A DNA stretch of 64,000 nucleotides, taken from assembly GCF_000003815.2 (NCBI RefSeq), contig NC_049986.1, forward strand, positions 20,928,611 to 20,992,610, written 5' to 3'. This document shows positions 39,099-55,669 of this stretch, one piece after another. Each line of letters opens with the position of its first letter. Position 1 is the first letter of the stretch. The position numbers and the translations under genes are program-made. A model generated the notes under the pieces. That model was not told the origin of the DNA. It worked only from the letters and a program-made list of their open reading frames with translations, and ran no database searches. The stretch is from Branchiostoma floridae (lineage: Eukaryota > Chordata > Leptocardii > Amphioxiformes > Branchiostomatidae).

Positions 39099-42000
39099 AT
39101 GTTGTGGAAAGTGCTGCTGTCCGCTTGGCTGGTGTCGGTCGCCGTGTGGGGGGCAAATGCTCAAAGCCTTCCCAACGAAGTGGGTAAGTAGGGGGGATTC
39201 ATTTCAACTAGGAAGTCGGGAACACAAATGTCAATGTATATTTCAACTCCGTGATCATCTATTTCCTATTTTATTCTTTTTTACATGCTTTTCATGTTTG
39301 AATTTGATATCAAGATAGCTTGGATTGCTGTGTTGACTACTTGGCCAATCAAAGCATAGGGCAATTTGCATTTGAAGCCATTTTAACTAATATTTTAATC
39401 ATTTCAAGAGGATAGTATTTTTTACCAATTCGTGATCTGGCAATAATTGCAGTCAATAATCAAGATAACATGGTGCATGTATACATGGTACACGGATATT
39501 GCTAATATGGCAAAGATATAAAGACAATTTTTGTGATACATAGTGACATAAAGAAAGTATCTCTTGTCTTCCAATCCTTTTTGATTAATGCAAAAATCAT
39601 GTAAAAATGTAGGCAAGGACAATGGTGCAATGGAGATCACCCTTTCACCCCTTTGTCTCTTTTTTTCTCATTCCGTTAATCCATTTTCTTTTCAGTGGCT
39701 ATAGATTGCATTTTTCATGTTTCACCCATTTGTTTCATATTAATTTTCAGTTCCACCAAACTGTGACTGCGACATGGATCTGATGTTCTTGGTTGACGGG
39801 TCCTCCAGCATCGGCAGTGAGGGATTCGCACTAGCCAAAGAGTACATCGCGCACTTCATCGAGTGTTACAACTGCACTAATGTGAGTGCCGTTCTTGCAT
39901 CACCACAGATTTTATTTCTAGAGCTAACATGACAACTGTATATATTTGATAGTGCATATTTGTTCTCGGCATTTGCCATGATCTCTTGTATCTTTCTATC
40001 AATTAATGTTTAGGAGGGCCCCTTCAGATTTAAAGAAATATCAAATACATTTGGCAACTATATCAACTATAATGCTTTACTGTTTCAAACAGGAGCTTAA
40101 GGAATATATACCCTTGCCCTGAGATTCGCTGAGTTCGCTATGCTATTTTCAAAACAATGTTCGGGACATTAATTGCTGCCAAGTCGATTCTAACTCATTT
40201 ATTTCGCTACCGTTTTAAACTATATATAGGTCGGTTTGATCCATTGTAAGTGTGAGTCCAACAGAAGCATCCCCCTGTGCTACTATAACAACGTCCCCGC
40301 TCTGGTGAATGCTGTGGAAGAAGTCGAATCCTGCCCCTCAACCACGCGTGTCGGCTACTGCATCTACTACTCACAGTGCACGGTAATAACACCACATGCT
40401 TTGAAGATATTTCTTTCTCAGTATCATATTATCACACGGTCTAATGTCAATTTTACACACATTAGAGTGATATCATTTTCTACATCGCCATCTGTCAAAT
40501 TTGAGGGGTCGTTTGACGTTGGTCACTCAGCTGCTTCTCCATTACCTGGCGCAAGCGGAGTTTAATAAACCACAGACTATTTCACCATTGAAACACTGGC
40601 AGATATTGCCGCCAAAATGATCAAATAAATTGGAATGAAATTAAATTCCCTTCAACTAGTGTGTCGTTATGATGTAGGTGACGATATTGAGAATTGCAGC
40701 CACATTTTCTCTTGCTATTTTCCAGACGCAGTGGCATGCTGGCTTTCCCAGTGTGGTGGTGGTCCTGGCGGATGGAAGGATCTACGGTACTTACAATGGA
40801 CGTGTAAGCAGGCATATTGCCATTCTTACTTCGTGATTTTTTTGTATTCTATGTATGTTCTATTTTGACAAACGTCAGTTCTACAATTATTTTTAGATTA
40901 GATTTAGTAAGTTCACAGTGTTGACAACAGAAAGTGTAGCCTGAAAACTGCTGCAATTTATCAAATTATCAGGATTTTTTTAGAAAAACAGAAAAAAAGC
41001 ATTACGGTCGGAGCCTAACTAGGTTCGGCTCCGACCGTTTTTGACATTTCTATGCGTTTCTTCGGTTTATCTATTTTGTATGGTTTCCATCATGTCAGCT
41101 ACATGACCAACGCGCATTGAGAAAACGATACAAAATAGAAAGCCTACCAAAACGCCTAACCTCGGCTTGAAAAGTAGCTCAGCATATGACTCCACAATGT
41201 CCACCATAGACATGTAGACTCTTTTCTTCAGCAGTTCGAAGATTTCTCAATTTCTCTCCTGCTTAGAATACGGATGACGTAGCAGGCTATGCCGAAAACG
41301 CCAGGAACGCTGGGATAACGGTGTACGCAGGCGCAATAGGGCGCAGCAGCCTGGTCAACATGAACTGACTGGAGACCATCAGCGGTATACGTAGCAGCTC
41401 GCGGGTCGTGGACACGACTCAGGAGGACCCGAGCTGGCTGGCCTCCTGCCTGACCATCGACAACTGTGGTATGATACCCACGGCGTTCTTTATTCTATTC
41501 TTGGTCAGAACAAAAACTAGCTAAAGACTGCAACACCACAGTAAGATGTTGAATGTTAAAAATGGGCTACTTGCATAAATCAGAGGAAACCATTACAATG
41601 TTTGTTTGGAACTGACATTCATTCATTTTCCCTTTTTGAAAGCTTTTGGTCCTGTACTATCCTTTCACTTTTATTACCATTATTTTAACCGTTGTCTTTG
41701 CCCTGCCTTCTTTTGCCTTTTTTGTATTGCTAATGACGGTATTGCATGTGCCTTTTCCTTGTTTTTTTGTCCCTCATTTGCCTTCCTTGTCCCTCTATTC
41801 CTTTACTATTTTGTTAGAAATGGTTTCTTCGGTAATTTGACCGTACTTGTGTTTGTTTCTTTGTTTCTCTACTGTGATCTTCTATTTTGGAAACCAAAAT
41901 GTGATGTTCTGCTTCAGGTACCTGCCCTGCACTGGTGAAGTCCATCGCGGACAAACGTAAGTGTTCAAATCATGCCCTCCATTTGAGTTTGGGTTTTCAA

Positions 42001-43828
42001 GAACAATCATTATGTTTCCCGTTGTGGAAAATTCATAGAATTCTTGAAACGTTGAGAAGTGGTTAGATTTTGATTTTGATGTTTCAAGACGATATTTGTC
42101 TGTACAGGTCCTTATCCCTGGGAAGATGATGCTGGACCAAACGAAGGGTGAGGATGTAATTTATTCTTTTGGTTTATTTCCTTTACTAACCTGCCTTTCC
42201 TGTTTTCCTGTTTTCAGTATCAATTTTATTGATATACTATGAATAATATCATTGCACGGGATCCAGAAGATAAGCAATTTGAAATGAGAATTTGGACTAA
42301 ACAAACTGTTCTTAGCCGTTAATATTCTGACCACAGGTTTTGCACCTGATACTACATCAAGCGCAAAACATCCCATTGAATGAATGCAAGACAGCACAAT
42401 TTAAGACATACATTTTGTATACTCTTCTACAGGGTCCCGAAAGAACCTGATAAGTCGTGCGCATTGACTTTGTGGTTTGGTCATTTCTAAGATTCAACTG
42501 GAAAGAGTTGTTCATATACCATGCTGAAAACATTGTAGACCGATATATGTCCAGTCCAAGTACTGTAAGAGATACTAGTATATGATAACACTATGATAGG
42601 TCATTTGGAAGAGAAGTTTTAATGGGTTGTACTTTGCTTTCCTTTCTTTCACAATGTTAAGACGATGTATCCAGAAAACACAGCAAAACCTATAAGAAAT
42701 CACTATATGCCCTTCCTTTCTTCCTGTCTTTACAGAGAGTGCATTTTTGAGCCGAGGCAATTGCAGCAAGTATGCAAAGTCTTGACAACACCCGACTGTC
42801 GTTCCGGCCTAGAAATGCGCTACAAAGGCTTCTGGGACAGCATTTATGACATATGGTCGAACATTAAAGAGGAAGTGAGTCACAACAATGTTGTTACTTC
42901 GATTTCCCGTCCCACATTTACTTTGAACATATCCAGCTCCCATTATAGTTTCTTTGTTTCTTTGGTACGTGGACGTGATATTTGGTATGTGGGTAGCTAT
43001 AGGTCTTGATGACTACTCAAAATATTTAGATTTCTCTGGTTCTGGTTTCTTTTGTTTCTGGACATGCTATGTACTTTATTATGGCTTTTGAGTGATATCG
43101 AGCTATTCGGAGGGAGATTAAGTCTTAATTGTGGGTTTCGGGTCCCTGGCGACTCCTCTTGAAATTGCAGGGCCATAGTTTAAAAAAGAATAGCTCAAGA
43201 AGATGTAGAACTCCAGTTCAATTATGTTTTATGTCTGCTGCAGGTCGGAAACTTCATAGACGATGTCCAAGGTTCGGTCGAGGAGATCATCACCAACGCG
43301 CAAGACGCTATCAACCAGGCGGAACAAACGGTACATGACGAAATCCTGTCCGTCATCGATGAAATCCGCAGTACCATCGAAAGGGTCCGAGATGCCGCCC
43401 TGGACATCATACGCGATCTCTTCCCCTTTGTCAATAGTGTCATACAAGACATCCAAGATGTTATCTGTAATGTCATTGATGAAGCATACGGGTACATAGT
43501 TGACGCTATCAAGGAATTTTTTGAGAGGCTCGTTAAAGCGAGATTTGATGCATTTTGTCACTACCTTGAAAATCTGATCGACGGTCTCAAATACCTGATC
43601 GATGGTTTTTCCTACATCATGCCTCAGGGGCTGGAGAATTTCTTACAAGATATCCTGGGGAAAGCCCAGCTTTTGCTTTGGCTGAAGCGTATCGCCCGCA
43701 TTTTTGGAGATGCATTTGCTTGTCGCGTCTGTCGTTTTGTCTGGTGGTTGATTCGACCGAATATTTTCCCGTTCATTTTCCCCATACCTTTCAAAGTCCT
43801 GCTTGGACTAGTCCCATTAATAGGCTAG
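39099..43828 (+). CDS. Secreted vWA-domain protein with helical C-terminus; in-frame TGA
   Basis: Nine GT-AG exons join in frame: 39099-39183, 39751-39881, 40230-40382, 40726-40803, 41267-41468, 41918-41956, 42108-42147, 42736-42874, 43244-43828 (483 codons plus stop). Exon 1 encodes a signal peptide (MLWKVLLSAWLVSVAVWGANA). Exons 2-5 form a von Willebrand A domain: MIDAS DGSSSIG, the conserved Thr in STTRVGY, and VVVVLADGRIYG. Unusually it has about ten cysteines, suggesting an extracellular disulphide-rich variant. Exon 5 has an in-frame TGA at 41366-41368 (LVNMN, stop, LETISGI) with coding sequence intact on both sides; a CpG transition from CGA would explain it. Exons 8-9 encode a long amphipathic helical segment and a hydrophobic C-terminus (RFVWWLIRPNIFPFIFPIPF) that I do not recognise. 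Either a null allele, a young pseudogene or a sequence error. Confidence 0.75.
41004..41178. mobile_element. MITE-like repeat in vWA intron 4 with a GC-rich hairpin
   Basis: Starts with a perfect hairpin, ACGGTCGGAGCC and GGCTCCGACCGT (41004-41038). It contains ACAAAATAGAAAGCC and ends CCTAACCTCGGCTTG...AAGTAG, resembling the 24107-24250 family. The composite nature is inferred. Confidence 0.55.
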
Positions 43829-46251
43829 CGCATCATGAAGACAAGGCTGTCGCCATCAGCCACGGCGTTTATACATGTGTGTATGAATACATAACTGTGG
43901 AACAATTAGAAAGGAATCCGGAATGATTTGAAAAACACCTACTACCTATGTACCCGGGGAGGGGGTGTGGGAGCCCGGTTAAAGTAACTAGGAAAGCACA
44001 CAGGCTTGGTCACATGAATTTGCACAGCCAATGGTGGTAATACTGAAAATTGGATGTACTTTTCTTATGTTCAAGATGTAATAAGACTATTGATGACAAC
44101 CAAATTGATTCCTTATAGTAAGTATTTGAATCAATTTGGCAGTGAAAGTATGTGCATACGTAGTAGTTACATTTTTCTTTTCCTACTTTGCTTATTTGCA
44201 GTATTCATACACACAATTATAAAACCCGACGTTGCTGACTTTCTCAGGACACGACAATTGCATGGGACATTGAATGAATGGAACTAAAGGCCTCGGATAA
44301 ACTGATTTCAATCTCACAATATCTTGAAAATTTCGAGCAGTATTTGCCCTTTCAAAGCAGTGTTCAAAACAATCAAAGTATGGCAATTCTTTGAATATAT
44401 TTGAACAAATGCACAAGCTAAAGAGAAGAAAGAGTATTTCAAGACAAGTTATTCAAGCGATTAAAAGAAGACAAAATTAGACAAATGAGCAAATGATGAA
44501 AGTCAGGATTGTAAGCTGTCTTGAAAACCATAGTGTCTATCAGACTAACTACGCTGACTAGTCGACTGTGAGTTTGTTGGATTTGACCGGCCCCAGTTAG
44601 GGGTGTGGGGGGGTGATGTTAACCATCCCGCGGGCTCACTCTTCCAGTAAACTATTCCCCTTTTTTTTGCCAAATTCTACAATCCATGCCTCCACAGGGA
44701 GGCATGGTGGAGGCTAGCAATAATATAATTATGATATAATGTATGAATTAGAACATATGATGCTAAAAATGGATGTTAAAGATTATAACAACGCAAAAAA
44801 AAACTTGAATAAGACAATAGAATCCCTAAACTGTAGTACTATTAGTTGTATTAGACGATAAAAGGACAATGTCAGGAATAAGGTATTTGTCTCAACGCTT
44901 GAGAAACAATCAGAATTAGAATTAGATTGAGATTGTGGAGATATCATCAATATGCCAGTATACTAGTACGTTGGACCAATAGAATAAAGATGCTCAGGAG
45001 TAAGATTAAGACTTAAGGTTGATTCTTATGTAATGCCCTTGAAGCTTAAAATGCAACAAGGTGGAAGTGCTGAGATCCAGATAATAACAGCATGATTATT
45101 AAAGCACGTAGATAGTGTTACAAGTTGTCATGAGTCAAGGTTAAAATATATATGTAAGGACTATTTATTACTTCAATGCTTAGGGAACGAGAAGCTTTAA
45201 TGCATATGTGTGCGATAACATCAGAATAGATTAACGGTAAAGAAGAAGGCAAAGTAAGCTTTACATTGAAAATCATGATATAATCTATTACATATTATTC
45301 TTTCGTTAATTTTGGACCAAAGAAATAAGTGTTGTTTTTCAATCGTCTGCATTATCTTGAATGCAAAATCAACTGAAGTTTTGCTTTAAATTGGCAAGAA
45401 GAAACCGTTTGAATAATCTTACAAGTAAATAGGCGTACTTTAAATGTGAAACCTCATTTTTTATGCATCCGTTTGGACTTTAAGTATTAAAGGAAAGGTA
45501 AATAAGATTCAAAAATTATAACGTGAGGCAAAGATATTCTTAAAGCGCTTTCTTCATATACTAACTCGAAAGGTCTGACAACAAAGTCTGCAGGGAACCC
45601 GAAGTTTTATCATAACATCACTGCTATGCAATGCAGTGTACAGTCTGTGTGGACTTAACACGATGTCAATTTGGCAATACAAAAACATTTTTTTAGTTAA
45701 CAGGAAAAGGGTCTGAAAAATATAACGCTTATTTCTGGCGTGACAAGGGGACTTAGGTAGACAAGATAATATAGCATATGATGATAGGTGAATATTATTC
45801 GGAAAACAATTTCAGTCTTTAATTCTTCTCTGTCTAGCCGAGGCGATTTTATTAAGCAAGTGCAAGAATCAAATCATAGCTAAAATTTTCACAAGTAAAA
45901 AAAAAAATGTTTTCAAATCTTGAAAGTAAGAATACATTATATGTAAAGCTTTTAAGCTTTCCTATTTGAATGAGTTCTATACAAATAACATCCCTGACAG
46001 TGTGAATATCAAAACATTGGTAAATACATCATAAACTCCCGATGTTTGGCACAGAAGGATTTAAGGCTGTAGCGTGGTGTGAACACCACGTATTTAGATA
46101 TTTCATTTTTGAAGAAAGAACGCAGGGATCATGCACAAAATTTTAACTTTTTGGCCAAATTCTGGGACAGTATTAACTTAAAATGTAATGTAAATTTTGT
46201 CTTAAAATCATGAATAAGAGAACTTGAAGGAAATCTCCATGCTTGTACAAA

Positions 46252-46312
<61 letters not shown>

Positions 46313-47235
46313 GAAGCTGTATTCAAACGGGACCATGTTATCAGCCGGAGAGACTCGCTTACTATCCTTAAAACATCATGAATGTGTGAGTTTTAACATG
46401 TTTGGTCATATTTGATCCTCTGGAATGCTATATCTGTAACGTTACTCATTTAAAATGAAGAAACTTTGACATGTAAAATCAGGACAATATTTGTAAACGT
46501 AAGCAAAAGCGACAAACTGTGAGGTTGACCATTGTGTATTAAAAGAAAAAGGCCAATGTGTTCTTTCTACAAAGTATTGAAAACATATGACATGATGAAA
46601 TTTAGTGGTGAAATAAAGGTGCTGGAAGAAGTGTATATTCGGAGCCTCTGTGTGTTTCTTTTAGAAGAAGGAAAGTTGTATTTATGACTACATCTTATTT
46701 TGTTTACTTATGATTAGAATAGATTTGTGATTGCAATAACATTTTTCTGACAAACATACATAGACAATGCGACGGCAAATACTAGTACACGTTACAGCCA
46801 AACACATAACCGACTCAGCCTAGACTTATGACCGACTTGTAGGGGACCGGCTTGAGGTAATACATGTACATTAGTTGACGTTTTTCGAGGAATGTTTTTA
46901 CGGAATGTTTCTTCTTCTGCGTGCAGTTTGGCGTTTGTACTTGGGTTTGATTCTGGACATAGAAGACATTGTACTACTACAAATTCTCTAGCTTGAAAAA
47001 TCACAAAGGACAAAGAAATCGAATCATTTATTTATTTTTTTAATCGAATCATTAAGGGAAAGCTCGCACACACACACACGCAGAGACACAGACAAACCCA
47101 AAACAATATCTCCATTTTTCATAAACATATCACTCCACGATGAATTGATTACAAACAGAAAGTTCTAGTGTGCAATGTATGAAGAAATCGCTAGATGGCA
47201 CCTCAGCACCAAGGACAGGTCAAAGGTGATCCAAG
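43829..47235. other. Gene-poor AT-rich intergenic region
   Basis: No protein-like frame. Two small perfect hairpins occur: CCATGCCTCC and GGGAGGCATGG (44684-44707), and CGTGGTGT and ACACCACG (46073-46090). An (AT)n microsatellite lies at 46253-46311. Confidence 0.55.
46253..46311. repeat. (AT)n microsatellite
   Basis: About 29 uninterrupted AT units. The IYIY open frames across it are artefacts. Confidence 0.97.
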
Positions 47236-50958
<3,723 letters not shown>

Positions 50959-51439
50959 ACTTCCCATGTCTCCTGCCTGTCTGATTCTAATGCCAAATAT
51001 GTGACCATTTTCCCTTGTAATGTATCATACAATTCATCCTATAGGCTACAATGTTTTACAAATGAATCATTCTCATTCAAATGTCATCACAGTATTATTA
51101 GAGTCCTAATTCATTTGGATCCAAAGATGACTATAAGTATTTGTTAAGCAAATGAGTTAGCTTTAGAATTAGTGATTTAAAAAGAATGCTACTGCCAATA
51201 GGGCATACAGTACAGTGACAGATGGTTGATACATTTAAACACAACCTGTGTGGGTTCTGCTTGGTTATGGCCATTGAGCATGAAATCTACTTTCAGACCA
51301 TTATATATGTCTTCAACCCACTTTACCAACATAATGTGGATTGTAAAGTTATCACAAATGAAGATATAGAATTCATAACAAAATGATAATTTATTTTCTC
51401 AACTCAAAAATATTTTAAGATGATACTGCCAGGATATAG

Positions 51440-51445
51440 AATAAA
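51440..51445 (+). terminator. Candidate PHYHD1 polyadenylation signal
   Basis: AATAAA 482 nt after the stop codon, in the 1-kb interval between the convergent PHYHD1 and MRRF genes. Confidence 0.4.
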
Positions 51446-51855
51446 GATGGAAAATATTTTTACTGAATGTACTTTTCTGTCTAAAAACAGGGTGACAAAT
51501 TTTATGACCACATCCTGGTATTCAAACTACTCCAACTACGGGTGTATTGGTACTTCTATGTAATATCACAGTAATAATGTAATGACTTATGTTTTGACAA
51601 CATACATGTAGCTGTTTTTAAAAATTCTCTTCCATGTTGTAATGGTATCTCAAACATCAATGTTTTGTATAAATTTTAAAGTACAACTGTTGGGTATTTG
51701 AAATGTGCTATGCAGTAGATCGTATGATGACAATGTCCATATGCATATGTCTTTTCATTGTGGTAAAACTGACTTCATTCAAATACTGTGATTCAGTACA
51801 GTATATATCTATTATATACAATGATATCCTTTACAGTTAATTCTCCCTGTTGAGT

Positions 51856-51861
51856 TTTATT
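51856..51861 (-). terminator. Candidate MRRF polyadenylation signal
   Basis: AATAAA on the minus strand, 121 nt beyond the MRRF stop codon. Confidence 0.5.
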
Positions 51862-51981
51862 TCATACTATCTATTCCTATTGGTAAGGAAGTTAAGTTAA
51901 TACTGAATTTGATTTCAACTGTAGTTTTGCTTGTTGAAATTTGATTCATTACAACATTTGAGCCAAGTGGTAAGACAAGTC

Positions 51982-54900
51982 CTATTTCAATAACTCTTTA
52001 CTCTTTTCTTCTAATATCTTCTCTGCATTACCATTGAAATCATCTGTAAGCTGTTGTATCTGGAAGAACAAATGAATACCTGATTAAGATGAGACAACAC
52101 TCATGTGTTATTGCCTAATGACATGGGGGCTTGTTATTATTATGCCTGCAGTTTACAAACTGATCAACAGGGGGCACAAGCTCAACAGCTTATTAGGATA
52201 TAACCTAAAATTCTGTTATGAAAAAAAGCATACCCAGACCAAGATTCAAAGCATCAAAGCTGAAAATCTATTCTGTGAGTTATACCTTTCTGATGATTTT
52301 AAAACCAACAAACCAAGGCATAAGTACAGTAAAACACCCTGCTGTGCACACTACGGCCACCATGAAACAGCTTTCAGCAAGAAATTTACAAGTAACTTTG
52401 ATATTATTTTGATTAACTTAAAGAAAACATCATCGGCATTTGCTGGTGACCGAGCATAAAGTTCATGTCAGGTCAGCCTCAGTTACTGTCTGTGGGTGAC
52501 GATGTCTCATGTGGCTACTCAAGCCCAGGGTAGTACAGAAAAGTCTGGAACACTAAGTCTTAAAGAAAACATGCATTTCCTTAAAGACCAGGAAAACCTC
52601 ACCTGTTTCTCTACCAGTCTGACTGTGTCTTCTGAGACGGTTGCTTTTGCCTTCTTAGCCTCCTTCATGGCCTGGTTCCTGATGTCTCGGATCTGGTCCT
52701 TTGTCTTGTTGCACCCTGCCTTGGCTTTCTTGGCTAGATTCTCACGATGTTCCTTTGTAACTCTTGGGAAAACAAATTTGGTATTATTGCCTAAAATTCA
52801 CTAGAAATTTCAGGATCTTTTCCAAAAGTGAAGTGTCCAAAATACAGTGTAGTTTTGGGCCAGGGGTCCAGCCAGCATTCTCTTCATGGTGAGGTACAAC
52901 TTACAGAGTCCAAAATATAACTGTTACCATTAGGGGAGTGTAACGGAAAAGCTGCAATATGATAACAAACTTCAAATCTAGAATGCTAACAAAACAATAT
53001 CACAACATGTGGCCACTGACAGAGTTTTAGATACTTAACTACACATTGTAAAATAGCCTGGACAGAGAATATGCATGACTTACTTGGGTATGGGAACCTT
53101 GATGGTGTTGCCTTCCTGGATGGGATTCAAGTTCATCCCTGATTGGCTGATAGCCTGAAGGACTGAGGGGATTTCCTGGATTAGGAGGAAAATGATACAG
53201 GACCTGTGATTGGCTGGCAGTGGTAGAAAGTTTCCGGAATGATGAGTAAATCAAGATGTCATCGGATGGCGGGTATCAAAGCAAGAACTGTGACTGGCTG
53301 ATAGCCTTTAAGTTCTCCAACAGAGAAAAAGTGTATAGGATATAAGACTGCCAGACTTTCAACCAGTGTTCTAGCCAGCTGGAAAAAATTTTCTATCCCC
53401 TGGAATTTAAATGAAAATCATGTCGAAGGCAGTCCTAGGGGGTCCGAGGTAATAATCCCCAGGAAAATTAGACCCTCTGAAATGCTATTTCCTTTATTTT
53501 GAGGGGCAAATGTTGCTGGTACACTCAGCTTGGTTTAAACAATATCTTTATGACAAGTTTTTTCCATCACATAGGACGGAATGGGCAAATTTTTGTCTGT
53601 CCGCAGCAGGAAAAGGATGAATGCTGGATGCTGGCTAGAAGGATGGATGCTGGCTAGAACCCTGCTTCCAACCCATGTGGTTCATGTTACGTCACTGACC
53701 TGAGGTGCCCCCACCATGTTGACATGGTACATCTGTGGAGACTTCATGACGATCTGTCCAAGGTGGTTCAGCGGAAATCTTCCGTTTACTGTTTGAACTG
53801 AGATGCTGTCTAAGGAACCTGCAAAATACAACAAACATGGGAAGGACAGGTTATGTAGGTGATGGATGATGAATGAAACTTACTATAACTGAATCTGAGC
53901 TGTATCCCAACTGATTTTAAACTGTCAGTAATATAAAGAAAAAGTGCCTAACAAAGTATCTTGCAGAACGCGAAAGATGACCTTAGTCCATGCACTTGAT
54001 TACTTACCTACAGAAGTTCTCAGTGAGAGGTTTTTGACGTATTCTTCCTTCAGCGCATCCAAGGCTTTCTGCATTTTCCCTCGGACTGCTTCAATGTCTG
54101 TGACCTCTGACCCTACAGATGTGTTGATCTCCACCCGACCTCCGCCCTTTCCCCCCTTCTGGGGCTTCTTACCTACAGGTAAAAGAAAAGATTAAAGAAA
54201 TAGTCTCAGACTGTAATAATAGGAGAGAACATTATTTATACTTTACTGATAGGTACCAAGCACCTTGTTACCTGATGGCATATAGACCTGGCCTCTTACA
54301 AATACGTGGAAATAAGCAGGATGTCTTTTACGAAACTTCAGTGTAATATAACCAGCTGCTGCCGAGCCGTATGCCTGGGAAGTTGGTGCGTTATGCCAAC
54401 TACATCCATACAGTTACAAAAGGTAACTAAAAAATGTCGGTGGTATTGGCAATTTTACAATGGTGATTTTACGGTGGTGCACAACACTACCTGTATACAT
54501 GCCTGTCCTTGGTGCTGAACTCACCATCCATAAAACCCTACAGGGTACTGATGCACAACACAGTCTGTGCACACACACCTGTCCATGGTGCTGAACACAA
54601 CATCTACACAAGCATACTCATCATCATCATCGGTCGGCTGCGACGCAGGCGACTGTAAGTTTCTTCCAATACAGTATACAAGCATACTAGTACACAACAA
54701 TGGTGCACAACACATCTTCCCACCTCCATTTGGCATTGTTTGCTAGCGCTATCATTTGCTTTTCCACAATAATACCATTGGAATAAACAAAAGGTAAGCT
54801 TCCTTTCACCTTTCTTTGCATAGTACCTAACAGCAGTAACTTTCACCAGGTCATGTGATCTACAGGAGAGAAGCTGATTGGCTGATCTGCCATGACAGAC

Positions 54901-54996
54901 AGGTTGTCTGATGATGGAGGTGGCACAGCTGACCAATGGCTGCAGCCGGAGGATGCTCCTCATCAGCGACATTCTCCTGATCTGGATGTGGAGAAA
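51982..54996 (-). CDS. MRRF: Mitochondrial ribosome-recycling factor
   Basis: Splits the post-termination mitoribosome together with mitochondrial EF-G2 (known for the family). Six coding exons join in frame on the minus strand: about 54996-54808, 54172-54008, 53818-53700, 53175-53084, 52762-52603, 52059-51982. Translation starts MSLMRSILRLQPLVSC, an Arg-rich presequence, and continues into YYAKKGKKPQKGG. The RRF fold follows: RVEINTSVGSEVTDIEAVRG, then SLDSISVQTVNG..., then SGMNLNPIQEGNTIKVPIPK and VTKEHRENLAKKAK..., ending NAEKILEEKSKELLK. The start ATG is preceded by a CCACATCCAG acceptor, and a donor at 55422-55423 marks a non-coding 5' exon near the RBM18 promoter. Length and residues fit the animal family; it looks intact. 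Confidence 0.93.
53365..53662. repeat. Interspersed repeat in MRRF intron
   Basis: Bounded by GTTCTAGCCAGC and GCTGGCTAGAAC. Inside, GACCCTCTGAAATGCTATTT is the reverse of a motif repeated at 36190-36390. Likely a degraded element. Confidence 0.5.
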
Positions 54997-55423
54997 AAAT
55001 AAAGTTTTAGCTTCATGTAATGTCACTCACAGTCACACTTTTAAGCTCATGTCACAACTTATGATCAAATATACTAACTGCATTTGGCATTTGATGGCGA
55101 AATGTTTCCAATGAATTTACTTACTTCTCTAACGTTACTGCAATTGTTTCAACTGTTAAATTAAAAAAAAATTATTTCCGTTTCTACACAACTGAGTTCC
55201 AGTCTAAAATAAATGATATTGTGAGGGACAGGGCGGAACATTCGTACCTTACAAATTGTATCATAGAATATGTGCACTGCATAATTTGATGCCCCCCTCC
55301 CCCCACATTACCGGAGTTACGCCGCCTTGTTTCCCACATAAATATCTGTTTTCGGCTACCACAGATATTCATATATCATCGATAGCAATAAAATAATTGA
55401 TGTACGTTCATACTAACCTATAC

Positions 55424-55669
55424 CTGCCGAACCTCGCTGCAAAAACCACAAACAAACGTGCAGAGACGAAATCACACATGTACCACAAGGGGTCACCTAG
55501 TCTATCAACTTTCACCTCTGATTTCCGTTTCCGGGTCAGATGAATGTTTTCACTTTACCAGGTTTGATACAACAGACGGGAAATATTAGCGGTTTGTGGG
55601 GACAGAACGGTGTTGTAAGACCCGGTGGGTTTGCAGAGTTGCATAAGAAAAGGTCCTCTGTACAGGAAA
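55424..55669. promoter_or_regulatory. Bidirectional MRRF / RBM18 promoter
   Basis: The two genes diverge here; only about 250 bp separate the MRRF 5' exon donor from the RBM18 start codon. ATTTCCGTTTCCGGG (55521-55534) gives two GGAA cores on the minus strand, as in ETS/GABP-bound promoters of housekeeping and mitochondrial genes. There is no clear TATA box. Start sites are inferred. Confidence 0.65.

Noticed and set aside
41366-41368. Selenocysteine reading of the vWA TGA
   Set aside because: The vWA domain is not a known selenoprotein family, the position is not a catalytic Cys, and I see no obvious SECIS-like structure after the stop. A nonsense change or error is simpler.
46129-46415. 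Open frames with YIYIYI runs
   Set aside because: Produced by the (AT)n microsatellite at 46253-46311.
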